64,000 nt of DNA from Sorangium cellulosum (GTDB taxonomy: Bacteria; Myxococcota_A; Polyangia; Polyangiales; Polyangiaceae): NCBI RefSeq assembly GCF_004135735.1, contig NZ_CP012670.1:10301501-10365500 (forward strand), given 5' to 3'. Position 1 is the stretch's first letter. Each line of letters opens with the position of its first letter. Made by a program: the position numbers and the translations under genes. The notes beneath the pieces are model-generated. The model searched no databases. It saw only the letters and a list, made by a program, of their open reading frames with translations, and was not told the origin of the DNA. Shown here one piece after another: positions 25,319-33,728 of the stretch.

Positions 25319-28300
25319 TCAGGAGTGCAGCCTCGCCGCGGTGCGCCTCATCGCGTAGGCGATGCCCGCCTTGAGGTTGGCCCGCGTCTCTATCGCGCCG
25401 AGGTCCACGCCGAGCGCGACCAGGCTCTGCGCCACGGCGGGGCGGAGCCCGGTGAGGATCGCCTTGCTCCCCAGGAGGCCCACGGCCTTGGCCAGGCTCA
25501 TGAGGCTGCCCGCCACGCTCGTGTCCACGCTCTTCACCCCCGTGACGTCGATGATCACGACCCTCGCGGAGCTCGACGCGATGCCGTGCATCGCGGTCTC
25601 GAGCATCTGCTCGGCCCGCATATCGTCGATGGTGCCGACGATGGGCATCACCATCACGTCGTCGGTGATCGGGATGAACGGCGTCGACAGCTCGAAGAGC
25701 CGCGCGCGCTGGGCCTGGATGATGTCCTCCTGCATCCGGACGCGCTCCTCCTGCAGGCGGACGCGCTCGGCCAGCTCCACCTGCAGCCGGTCGTTCACCT
25801 CGCGGAGCTGCTCGTTGGACACCCGGAGCTGCTCGGTCCGCGCGGCGACCTCCTGCTCGAGCCCCTCGTAGAGCTTCGCGTTCTCGATGGAGATGGCGAT
25901 CTGCGTGGAGAGCAGCGACAGGAGCTCGAGACGGCTCTGCGTGAATACCCCGGCCGACAGGTTGTTCTCGAGGTAAAGCACGCCAACGAGCCGGCCCTGA
26001 CGCACGATCGGCGAGCACATCAGCGACCTCGTCTTCCGCTCCTGGATGTAAGGATCTCCGGAGAACCTGGCCTCCTGCGCCGCGTCGTCGAGGAGCACGC
26101 TCTTCCGCGTGCGCTGGACGTAGCTCATCACGGACAGCGGGACTTGCGCGGATGTGTCGACGGGCGTCCCCTGGAGCGCCCGGATCTGCTTCGGCTGCAT
26201 GGCGCCCTCGGCCTCGACGAAGAGCGCGTCGCCGCGCGCGAGGGCCAGCACGCCGGACTGCGCGCCGACGTTCTCGAGCACGATCGTCATCAGGCTCTCC
26301 AGGAGCCTCTCCAGGACGATCTCGCTCGCCATCGCCTGCGACGCCTTGATGACGCTGAGCAGATCCAGGGCCGCGCCGTCGGCGCTGGGCGGCCCCGAGG
26401 TCGGCGTCGCCTGGTCGGGTGTCCCCTCGAGGATGAGCTCGGGGAACGCGGTGACGAGGCGCTGGCACTTCGCCTCGGCGCCCCACAGCGCGTAGCCGCG
26501 ATAGGCCATGGTCATGTAGTGCTGGGCGATCGCGCGTCGGCCCATCCCCCGGTAGAACGAGGAGGCCAGCTCGCACGCCAGCGCCTCCTCGTGCAGGTAC
26601 GCCTGCGCTCGCGCCCCCTCGATGGACCGGTCGTAGAGTGCCATCGCCTCGACCACGGCGCCGCTCACGCGCGAGAGCTCTGCGCTCACGAGATCGTGCT
26701 TGTGCCGGCAGTTCTCCGGGGCAGAGCGCGCCCACCCGTCGAGCCGCCGCTGGTTCGCGTGGACCCGCTCGAGCGCGGCCGCTCGCTCCTCCTCCGGGAG
26801 CTGACCGAGGGCGGCGAGGGCCGCGAGGGAGCCGTAGAAGTTGTGCTCGAGGTCGGTGATCATGCCGCCGGCGGCGTCCTGGTACTGCTCACCGGCGCGG
26901 AGACAGTCGTGGGCCCCCGCCGCGTCACCGAAGTGATAGAGCAGCATGCCCTTCGCGAGGTGCAGCGAAAAGAGGGATGTTCGGCTCTGCCCCAGGCACT
27001 CCGTCATCGTCGTCTCGTCGAAGCTGTCGCCGACCAGCCGACGCTTCTCCGCCGACGTGTCTCGCAGGCCGCGCACGAGCTGCTTCCAGATCTTGATGTT
27101 GTAGAGCTGGAACTGCTGGTTGAGCTTCAAGGAGAGGTCGACCGTGTGCTTCATCCGGAGCTCGGTCGTCGAGAGCTCCTCCCCCACGAAGAACGAGTGC
27201 ACGGCGTACTGCATCGAGGTGTTCACGGCATACTCGATGTCTCCGGTGTCCAGGCCCACCTGAACGGCGTGCAGCAGCGGATCGAGCGTCTCCCGCAGGT
27301 GCCGCTTCCAGTGGTAGATGAGGACGTGGACAACGCCAGAGATCCTGCTCTCCAGCTCGACGGCGCCGAACCTGCGCGTGAGATCGAGCGCCAGACGGCC
27401 GAGCTGGAACCCCTCATCGATGTTGTTCATGACGCACTGGAGCACGCCGTAGATCGCGTAGGCGAACGCGGCGAGGGGCGAGTTGCCGTGCCGCGTGCAG
27501 AGATCCACCATCGTGAACGCGTTCACCGGAAGCAACGCCGGCTTCGCGAGGTACATGGCCGGATTCATGGTGGTCATGATCCGGATCGCGGCCAGCATCC
27601 GCTCGTCCGTCATCGCAGGGAGCTCGGCCAGCCGGACCGCGTCGGCGTTCGCCGGCGGCGCCTCGGTCAGCTCCACCTCCAGCATGCCGAGCACGCGCAT
27701 GCCCAGGTCGATCGCGTCCTGCATGCGGTTCTGCGAGATGTAGAACTGGATGCGCGTCTCGTGGACCCGGATCGCCTCCAGCACGTCCCTGGCGTGCTCC
27801 TCGACGATCCGGGCGCACGCCTCCGCGCGATCGAAGTGGATCGTCAGGTACTCGAGCTCGGCCAGGTCGGTATAGACGGCGAGCGCCAGCGCGTGGTCCG
27901 TCCGCCACGCGTCGTCCGGCAGGAAGGCGGCGGCGGCGCGGAGGCACTGCACGCCGGGGCCGTGGGCCGTGGAGCGCCTCGCCTTCTGCGCGGCCCTCAG
28001 GTTCAGCGCCGCGGCCTCGCGGCGCTCCCGCCGGTCCACGAGGAGATCGGCGCTCAGGTTGATGTGCGTCACGATCTCGTAGATCCGCTCCTCGACCGCC
28101 TCGGGCGGGGTCTCCCGGAGCAAGAGCCGCGCGAGCTCCAGGTGAATCCTCCTTCGCTCGTCCTCCGGGAGCATCCTGTAGGCCGCCTGCTGCACGCGGT
28201 CGTGCAAGAACCTGTACGCGACCGAGCCCCCGTCGGCCTCCTCGAGGAAGCGCGCGAGCTTGTAATCGCCGTCCAGCGGCACGATGAGCCCCGTCTCGAG

Positions 28301-30286
28301 CGCGTCCCAGAGGTCCTCGTCCGTGGCCCGCTGGTCCTTCTGATGGACGAGCGCGAGGAGCGATAACCCGAACTGATTGCCGATGCACGCCGCGAGCTGG
28401 AGCACCCGCTGCGCCGGCGCCCGCAGCCCCTCGATCCGGCGGATCATCAGGTCGACGACGTTGTCCGCGACCCCCATCCGCTCGATCTCGGCCGTGTCCC
28501 ACCGCCACGTGCCCGTCTCCGAGCTGAAGCAGAGCCGGCCCTCGCGGCGGAGGCTCTCCAGGTACTGGATCGTGAAGAACGGGTTCCCGTCGGTCTTCGT
28601 CGAGATGATGTCCGAGAGCGGGCGACACTCGTCCGGGGGCGAGCCGAGCGTGTCGGACACGAGCTGGTTGACGTGCTCGGCGGCGAGCGGCTTCAGCGTG
28701 ATCGTGCGGACGCGCGCCCCGCCCTCGCGGAGCGCGCTCAGCATCATCATGAGCGGGTGCGCGTCGTCCACCTCGTTGTCCCGGTAGGTGCCGATCAGCA
28801 TCAGGTGGCGGATGTCGGGGTCCTCCAGGAGGACGCTGATGAGGTTCAGCGAGCCCGAGTCGGCCCACTGGAGATCGTCGAGGAACAGCACGAGCGCCCG
28901 CGTCTTCCGCGCGATGGCGCCGATGAAGCTCCGGAACGTCAGGTTGAACCGGTTGCGCGTCTCGATGGGGCCCAGGTCCGGGACCGGCGGCTGCTTGCCG
29001 AGGATGAGCTCGATCTCCGGGATCACCTCGGCGACGACCTGGCCGTTCGGGGAGACGGCCGCGAGGATCCTAGACCTCCAGTCGGCGAGCTCGTCCTTGC
29101 TCTCCATGAGGATCCGCCGGACGAGCTCCCGCAGCGCGGCGATGAGGGACGCGTACGGGATGTTGCGCGCGAGCTGGTCGAACTTGCCGGCCGCGAAGTA
29201 CCCGCCCTCCCGCGCGATCGGCTTGTGGATCTCGTTCACGATCGCCGACTTGCCGATCCCGGAGTAGCCGGCCACGAGGACGAGCTCCGACGGGCAGCCC
29301 TGGCCGCCCTCCTGCCCGGACCCGCCGATGTTCCTGAAGGCCGCCATCAGCGCCTCGACCTCCGCCTGCCGGCCGTAGAGCTTCTGCGACACCTGGAGCC
29401 GGTTCGGCTTGTCCCTCCGCCCGGGGACGAAATCCGCGCCCGTCGCGCGGTTCTCGAGGATGTCGAGGCAGGCCTCGAGGTCCGCCTTGAGGCCGAAGGT
29501 GCTCTGGTACCGGTCCTCCGCCGTCTTCGAGAGCAGCTTCATGATGATCCTGGAGAGGGCCTCCGGGATCTCGGGCCTGAGCTGGCGCGGGGCGACAGGC
29601 GTCTTCGCGATGTGGTGGTGCACGAGCTCCATCGGATCGGTCGTCTCGAAGGGGAGGCAGCCCGTCGTGAGCTCGTAGAGCGTGACCCCGAGGGAGTAAT
29701 AGTCCGACCGGAAGTCGATCGCCCGGTTCATGCGGCCCGTCTGCTCGGGCGAGATGTACTGGAGCGCCCCCTCGCCGGCCGTCCACGGGTCGTACACCGC
29801 GGGGCGCTCCCCCGGCAGGAGGGAGGCGATGGAGAAATCGGTGAGCTTCGTCGTGCTCGTGCCGGTCTCGACGATGATGTTGCTCGGCTGGATGTCCTTG
29901 TGGATGATGTTCCGCTCGTGGACGGCCCCGAGCGTGTCCGCGAGCTGGAGCGCTACCCGGATCGCCCGCGCGAGGTCGACGCCGCGCCCGTTGCTCTCGT
30001 CGATCAGCGAGCGCAGCGAGCGGCCCGCGAAGTACTCCATGCTGAGGGCGGCGTAGTCGAGGCGCACCTCGAGATCGTGGACCTTGACGATCCCATCCAG
30101 GTCGAGCTCCCGGGTGATCTCGTACTGGCGCTTCAGGATGGCGACGTTGCGGGTGCCGTTCTTGCCCTTGCGTGCGACCTTGATGACGCGCAGCTCCCCC
30201 GTGCCCTTCCTCCGGCCGAGATAGACACTGCTGCGCGTCCCGTCATGCAACGTGTCGATGAGCTCGTGATTCAACAGATCGACCAT
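25319..30286 (-). CDS. Giant multidomain regulator: Ser/Thr kinase, AAA ATPase, GAF and RsbR-like STAS
   Basis: A 1655-residue protein. Residues about 8-275 are a Ser/Thr kinase domain with catalytic HKDIQPSN (H129-N136) and DFS in place of DFG at 150-152, then SPEQTGRM and the APE-like region. Residues about 325-650 form a STAND/AAA ATPase with Walker A GYSGIGKSAIV (about 340) and Walker B LVLFLDDLQWAD. A long helical, TPR-like region follows. GAF (about 1305-1470; ASEIVLERLLESLM, MCSPIVRQGRLVGVLYLEN) leads to a coiled coil and a C-terminal STAS domain (about 1535-1655) with DVTGVKSVDTSVAG, like the phosphorylated Thr/Ser region of RsbR. There is no histidine kinase module. GGGGTGAT lies just before the ATG at 30286. 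It probably senses a cytoplasmic or envelope signal and relays it through a stressosome-like partner. Confidence 0.9.
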   Translation of the reverse strand: MVDLLNHELIDTLHDGTRSSVYLGRRKGTGELRVIKVARKGKNGTRNVAILKRQYEITRELDLDGIVKVHDLEVRLDYAALSMEYFAGRSLRSLIDESNGRGVDLARAIRVALQLADTLGAVHERNIIHKDIQPSNIIVETGTSTTKLTDFSIASLLPGERPAVYDPWTAGEGALQYISPEQTGRMNRAIDFRSDYYSLGVTLYELTTGCLPFETTDPMELVHHHIAKTPVAPRQLRPEIPEALSRIIMKLLSKTAEDRYQSTFGLKADLEACLDILENRATGADFVPGRRDKPNRLQVSQKLYGRQAEVEALMAAFRNIGGSGQEGGQGCPSELVLVAGYSGIGKSAIVNEIHKPIAREGGYFAAGKFDQLARNIPYASLIAALRELVRRILMESKDELADWRSRILAAVSPNGQVVAEVIPEIELILGKQPPVPDLGPIETRNRFNLTFRSFIGAIARKTRALVLFLDDLQWADSGSLNLISVLLEDPDIRHLMLIGTYRDNEVDDAHPLMMMLSALREGGARVRTITLKPLAAEHVNQLVSDTLGSPPDECRPLSDIISTKTDGNPFFTIQYLESLRREGRLCFSSETGTWRWDTAEIERMGVADNVVDLMIRRIEGLRAPAQRVLQLAACIGNQFGLSLLALVHQKDQRATDEDLWDALETGLIVPLDGDYKLARFLEEADGGSVAYRFLHDRVQQAAYRMLPEDERRRIHLELARLLLRETPPEAVEERIYEIVTHINLSADLLVDRRERREAAALNLRAAQKARRSTAHGPGVQCLRAAAAFLPDDAWRTDHALALAVYTDLAELEYLTIHFDRAEACARIVEEHARDVLEAIRVHETRIQFYISQNRMQDAIDLGMRVLGMLEVELTEAPPANADAVRLAELPAMTDERMLAAIRIMTTMNPAMYLAKPALLPVNAFTMVDLCTRHGNSPLAAFAYAIYGVLQCVMNNIDEGFQLGRLALDLTRRFGAVELESRISGVVHVLIYHWKRHLRETLDPLLHAVQVGLDTGDIEYAVNTSMQYAVHSFFVGEELSTTELRMKHTVDLSLKLNQQFQLYNIKIWKQLVRGLRDTSAEKRRLVGDSFDETTMTECLGQSRTSLFSLHLAKGMLLYHFGDAAGAHDCLRAGEQYQDAAGGMITDLEHNFYGSLAALAALGQLPEEERAAALERVHANQRRLDGWARSAPENCRHKHDLVSAELSRVSGAVVEAMALYDRSIEGARAQAYLHEEALACELASSFYRGMGRRAIAQHYMTMAYRGYALWGAEAKCQRLVTAFPELILEGTPDQATPTSGPPSADGAALDLLSVIKASQAMASEIVLERLLESLMTIVLENVGAQSGVLALARGDALFVEAEGAMQPKQIRALQGTPVDTSAQVPLSVMSYVQRTRKSVLLDDAAQEARFSGDPYIQERKTRSLMCSPIVRQGRLVGVLYLENNLSAGVFTQSRLELLSLLSTQIAISIENAKLYEGLEQEVAARTEQLRVSNEQLREVNDRLQVELAERVRLQEERVRMQEDIIQAQRARLFELSTPFIPITDDVMVMPIVGTIDDMRAEQMLETAMHGIASSSARVVIIDVTGVKSVDTSVAGSLMSLAKAVGLLGSKAILTGLRPAVAQSLVALGVDLGAIETRANLKAGIAYAMRRTAARLHS

Positions 30287-30936
30287 GTCGATCACCCCCA
30301 AGGATTGCTGCGATTCTCTCCGTCTCGCGTCGACGGCGAGCGCCTCATGCGCGGCTCTCGCCGGTGCGCATGAGGGCTGGCTCCTCAGCGAAACCATCGG
30401 CGAGCCCCGGGGCGTGTGGGCAAGAATGCGGGCGGGCAGCCTCGGCGGATCGCACATTTGTAAGCAATCGAAACGTACGCCGCGTGTCAAGGCCGAACCG
30501 CCGCCCGAATCGCGCGCGCAGGGCGTCCTCCGGGGCGAGCGCAACGCGGCGTCGCGCCCCCGAGCGACGCCGCGATGGCAGCTCCGCAATGCGCCGGCGG
30601 CCCGCCCCCCCCGGGGTTCAGGTCGTGCCGGGCGGGGCGACCCGCCGGCGCTCCCGGTCGAGCTTGTACAACCGGACGCGACGCGGCGGTGGAATCGCTC
30701 GAGCGACGGCACGATCGACGGCACGACGGCTGGCGTCGGACGGCGGGCGCCACGGGAGGATGCGGCCGGCGGGGCCAGGGGGAGAGCGCGAGGCCGCCCC
30801 CGCGCGGCCCCGTCGGCCCGAGGTCGCGTCGCGCAGAGATCGCCTCACCGGCGACCACCGCCGCGCACCCGCGCGCGCGTTCACCCCGGGAGGATCACGG
30901 CGACGCCCCGCGAGGGAGCGAATCGGCCATCAGAAA
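30287..30936. other. Upstream region of the giant kinase gene
   Basis: 650 bases with no supportable gene. The strand-overlapping open frames are Arg/Pro/Ala shadows. It carries the candidate kinase promoter at 30462-30490. The ArsR gene ends at its right border. Confidence 0.5.
30462..30490 (-). promoter_or_regulatory. Candidate promoter of the giant kinase gene
   Basis: A perfect -35 TTGACA (30490-30485 on the minus strand), a 17-base spacer and a weak -10 TTGCTT (30467-30462), about 175 bases before the start codon. The weak -10 makes this tentative. Confidence 0.4.
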
Positions 30937-31242
30937 TCAGCAGCTTCCATTGCCTCGCTTGCAGCAATCCTCCCACAGGTACGAGGTGAGGGCGCGGAGC
31001 GCATCGTGGTCGGCCCTGTAGTAGTGGAAAGTCCCCTCTCCCCTGCTCTTCAGGATGCCAGCCTCGACGAGCCGTTTCAGGTGATGGCTCAGCGTCGAGG
31101 CCGGAAGGCTGACGTGCTCCTGGATCGCACCTGCGGATGCCCCCTCCTCGCCAGCCTGAACCACGAAGCGCAGCACATTCAGTCGCACCGGGTGGCCCAG
31201 CGCCGCGAGCTGTCCAGCATGATGGTCTAGTGTTGACGACAT
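30937..31242 (-). CDS. ArsR/SmtB family metalloregulator with a C-terminal cysteine cluster
   Basis: A 101-residue winged-helix repressor (LAALGHPVRLNVLRFV, then VSLPASTLSHHLKRLVEAGIL as recognition helices, GTFHYYRADHDALRAL as wing). The C-terminus ends in EDCCKRGNGSC: C93, C94 and C101. This resembles the arsenite site of Acidithiobacillus ArsR (two adjacent cysteines plus one about six residues later) rather than the CxC-in-helix type of plasmid R773 ArsR. The protein therefore probably releases DNA on binding As(III) or a similar soft metal. No ars transport gene is in the window. The next same-strand gene upstream is ggt, 355 bases away, so its target is uncertain. Confidence 0.88.
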   Translation of the reverse strand: MSSTLDHHAGQLAALGHPVRLNVLRFVVQAGEEGASAGAIQEHVSLPASTLSHHLKRLVEAGILKSRGEGTFHYYRADHDALRALTSYLWEDCCKRGNGSC

Positions 31243-31246
31243 ACCT

Positions 31247-31277
31247 CATTCGTATCAATGCGAAAATAACGTTGCAA
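31247..31277 (-). promoter_or_regulatory. Promoter and overlapping operator-like palindrome of the ArsR gene
   Basis: On the minus strand TTGCAA (31277-31272), 17 bases, then TACGAA (31254-31249), ending 6 bases before the ATG. An imperfect palindrome CATTCGTATCAATG (31247-31260 on the plus strand) covers the -10, as expected for autorepression. The position suggests a nearly leaderless mRNA. Confidence 0.45.
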
Positions 31278-31375
31278 GCGCGCACAGGGGGACGGGCGCC
31301 GCGCCCGGGGCGCAGGTTCCTCCTGCTGTTCCTCCTCCTGCGGAGGGTCGGTCTCGTTCGGCAGAATCACCGCCA

Positions 31376-31510
31376 GGGCGCCAGGGGGAGAGGACGTCGG
31401 CGGGGTGGAGGCGTCAGGGGGGAGAGAACGTCGACGGGGGGGAGGCGCCAGGGGGAGAGAACGTCGGCGGATTCAAGACGCCAGGGGGGCGCCGAGGGCG
31501 TCAGGGGACG
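31376..31510. repeat. Degenerate tandem repeat of about 31 bp between ggt and the ArsR gene
   Basis: Three to four copies of a unit resembling GGCGCCAGGGGGAGAG then AACGTCGGCGG. The region 31243-31596 contains no gene. Confidence 0.65.
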
Positions 31511-31596
31511 AGGAGAAGCGACGAGCTGCCCTCTTTCCCCTCTCTCCCTTGCGCTCCTTGCGGGTCACCCAGGCGCCGCAGCGCCTCGCGGCGAGG

Positions 31597-33414
31597 TCAC
31601 TTCCCGGCCGCCGCCTCGGAGCCCGGCCGGCGGGGCTCCCGCGCGCCCGCGAACGCGCTGCCCTCGCGGCCGATCGCCGGCGCGTCGGCGATGTGCCCGC
31701 GCTCGTCGAGGCTGTGGCCCATCGCGCCGAGCGCCTTCTGGAGCTCGTCGGGGAAGCCGCCCTTCTCGATGAACAGCTTGTCGGGGAAGTCCTGCTGGTG
31801 GAAGCGCGGCGCGTTGACGGCCGTGGTCACGTCGAAGCCGAAGTCGACCGCGTTGGACAGGATCTGGAAGACGGCGGTGAGGATCGTCGGCCCGCCCGCG
31901 GCGCCGAGGACGAGCTCCACGCGCCCGTCCTTGTCCGTCACGATGGTGGGCGACATCGACGAGAGCATGCGCTTCCCGGGGGCGATGGCGTTGGCCTCGC
32001 CCTGCACCAGGCCGAACTGGTTCGCCGTGCCCGGCACCGTGGCGAAGTCGTCCATCTCGTTGTTCAGCAGGAAGCCCGCGCCGGTCACGGTCACCCCCCC
32101 GCCGTACCACCCGTTCAGCGTCGTCGTGAGCGCGACCGCGTTGCCCTGGGCGTCGACGACCGAGAAGTGCGTCGTGTGCGGCCCGCGGCCGCCCGAGTCC
32201 TTCCTGGAGCCGGCGAGCGCGGTGGTCGGCGTCGCGCGCTCCGGATCGATCGAGGCGCGCTGCTTCTCCGCCCAGGCGACCGAGAGCAGCTCGTCGACCG
32301 GGTTCTTCACGAAGTCGGGATCCCCGAGGATCTCGTTGCGCGCGAGGAACACGCGCCGCATCGTCTCGGCCACCACGTGCACGTGCGACGGCGAGTGCCA
32401 GCCGAGCTTCGCGACGTCGAGCCCCTCGAGCGTGTGCGCGATCATCGCGAGGGCGATGCCGCCCGACGAGGGCAGCGGCATCGAGGTGACGCGGCGCCCG
32501 CGGTACTCGAAGACGACCGGCTCGCGCCACTTCGCCTTGTAGCCCTTGAGGTCCGCGGCCGTGATGAGGCCCTTGCCCCGCCGCATCTCCGCCACGATGA
32601 GCTCGGCGGTCTTGCCCTCGTAGAAGCCCGCCGGGCCCTTCTCGGCGATGCGCTCCAGGGTGGCCGCGAGATCCGGCGACCTCCACGTCGCGCCGACCTT
32701 CAGCGGCTCGCCGCCCGGCAGGAACAGCGCGGCCGAGGCCGGGAACCGCTCGAGCCTCTTCGCGACCCGCGCGACCGTGTTCGCGAAGTTCTCGTCGACG
32801 GTGAAGCCCTCCCTCGCGAGGCGGATGGACGGCGCGACGAGCTCGGCCCACGTCTTCTTCCTCGATCCGAGCTTGTCGTACGCCTCCCAGAGCCCCGCCA
32901 CGCTGCCCGGCACGCCGGCCGCGAGGTGGCCGACGCGCGAGCCGTCCGTGGGCTTGCCGTCCTTGCCCCGGAACATGTCGCGCGTGGCCTTGCCCGGCGC
33001 GGTCTCGCGGAAGTCGAGCGCGTGCTCCTTGTCGCCGAGGCGCGCGACCATGAACCCGCCGCCGCCGAGGTTGCCGGCCGACGGGTGCACCACGGCGAGC
33101 GCGAACGCCGTCGCGATCGCCGCGTCGACGGCGTTGCCGCCCGAGGCGAGGATGTCCGCGCCCACCTTCGAGGCGAGCGCGGCGTCGCTCGACACCATCG
33201 AGGGGCCGCGCACCGGCGGCGCGCCCTCGGGGTGGGGCCACCCCGCCGGGAACCGCGGCGCCGGCGCCACGGGCGCGGGCGGCGGCGCGGGGGTGGGCGC
33301 CGAGGCGGCGCTCGGCGGCGGGGGCGGCGGGGGCGGAGCCGGCGGCGGGACGGCAGCCTCGCAGCCGGCCAGGAGGACGACCGCGAGCAGGCGATGCCAG
33401 GAGCGGAGCTTCAT
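31597..33414 (-). CDS. ggt: Gamma-glutamyltransferase, lipoprotein form
   Basis: A 605-residue periplasmic gamma-glutamyltransferase precursor. These enzymes self-cleave before a threonine and transfer or hydrolyse the gamma-glutamyl group of glutathione. The signal ends in VVLLAGC, followed by a proline-rich linker to residue about 55. The large-subunit region has GGNAVDAAIATAFALAVVHP, GGGGFMVAR, and the substrate arginine in ALDFRETAP. The cleavage site is in GPHTTHFSVVD (catalytic Thr about 414). The small subunit carries NNEMDDFA, GKRMLSSMSPTIV and GAAGGPTI. All key elements appear intact, so it should be active. A TATAAG hexamer lies 8 bases before the ATG with no Shine-Dalgarno sequence. 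Confidence 0.95.
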   Translation of the reverse strand: MKLRSWHRLLAVVLLAGCEAAVPPPAPPPPPPPPSAASAPTPAPPPAPVAPAPRFPAGWPHPEGAPPVRGPSMVSSDAALASKVGADILASGGNAVDAAIATAFALAVVHPSAGNLGGGGFMVARLGDKEHALDFRETAPGKATRDMFRGKDGKPTDGSRVGHLAAGVPGSVAGLWEAYDKLGSRKKTWAELVAPSIRLAREGFTVDENFANTVARVAKRLERFPASAALFLPGGEPLKVGATWRSPDLAATLERIAEKGPAGFYEGKTAELIVAEMRRGKGLITAADLKGYKAKWREPVVFEYRGRRVTSMPLPSSGGIALAMIAHTLEGLDVAKLGWHSPSHVHVVAETMRRVFLARNEILGDPDFVKNPVDELLSVAWAEKQRASIDPERATPTTALAGSRKDSGGRGPHTTHFSVVDAQGNAVALTTTLNGWYGGGVTVTGAGFLLNNEMDDFATVPGTANQFGLVQGEANAIAPGKRMLSSMSPTIVTDKDGRVELVLGAAGGPTILTAVFQILSNAVDFGFDVTTAVNAPRFHQQDFPDKLFIEKGGFPDELQKALGAMGHSLDERGHIADAPAIGREGSAFAGAREPRRPGSEAAAGK

Positions 33415-33422
33415 CGCCGCGG

Positions 33423-33428
33423 CTTATA
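33423..33428 (-). promoter_or_regulatory. Putative -10 (TATAAG) of a leaderless promoter for ggt
   Basis: TATAAG on the minus strand, 8 bases before the ggt ATG. No -35 resembling TTGACA at the expected distance. Confidence 0.42.
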
Positions 33429-33690
33429 GCCCAGGCCCGCCGCCGCTCGTAGCGCCGAGCCGCGGCCGATCGCGCGCGCCGTCACGGCGCCCCTGGGATC
33501 CGCGCGGGTCGCGTGATCCACCTCGCGCCGTGATCCGTCACGGCTGTCCAGCGCTTCGCTGATCGGCTGTACCGCGGGGGGTGAGCAGGAGAGCAGCGCG
33601 CCGCGCACAGCGTGCGTGGAGCATGGCGTCTTACCGAGGCGCCCGCGCACGCCCCCCGGCGCCGCGAAATGATCCGTGTTGGTCGTTGGC

Positions 33691-33719
33691 TTGGGGGCGT
33701 CGTCGCGCTTGGGTATGAT
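33691..33719 (+). promoter_or_regulatory. Promoter of the pseudokinase gene
   Basis: TTGGGG (33691-33696), a 17-base spacer and TATGAT (33714-33719), ending 9 bases before the ATG at 33729. This places the start of transcription at about the start codon, suggesting a leaderless transcript. Confidence 0.5.
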
Positions 33720-33728
33720 CGGCCCCGG

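Noticed and set aside
25325..28366. Open frame of about 1013 codons on the plus strand opposite the giant kinase
   Set aside because: Composition is an Arg/Val/His/Leu-rich shadow of the kinase gene on the other strand with no domain; the kinase, ATPase, GAF and STAS motifs on the minus strand are decisive.
30937..33414. ggt and the ArsR gene as one operon
   Set aside because: They share a strand, but a 355-base gap with repeats and a separate promoter for the ArsR gene argue against it.
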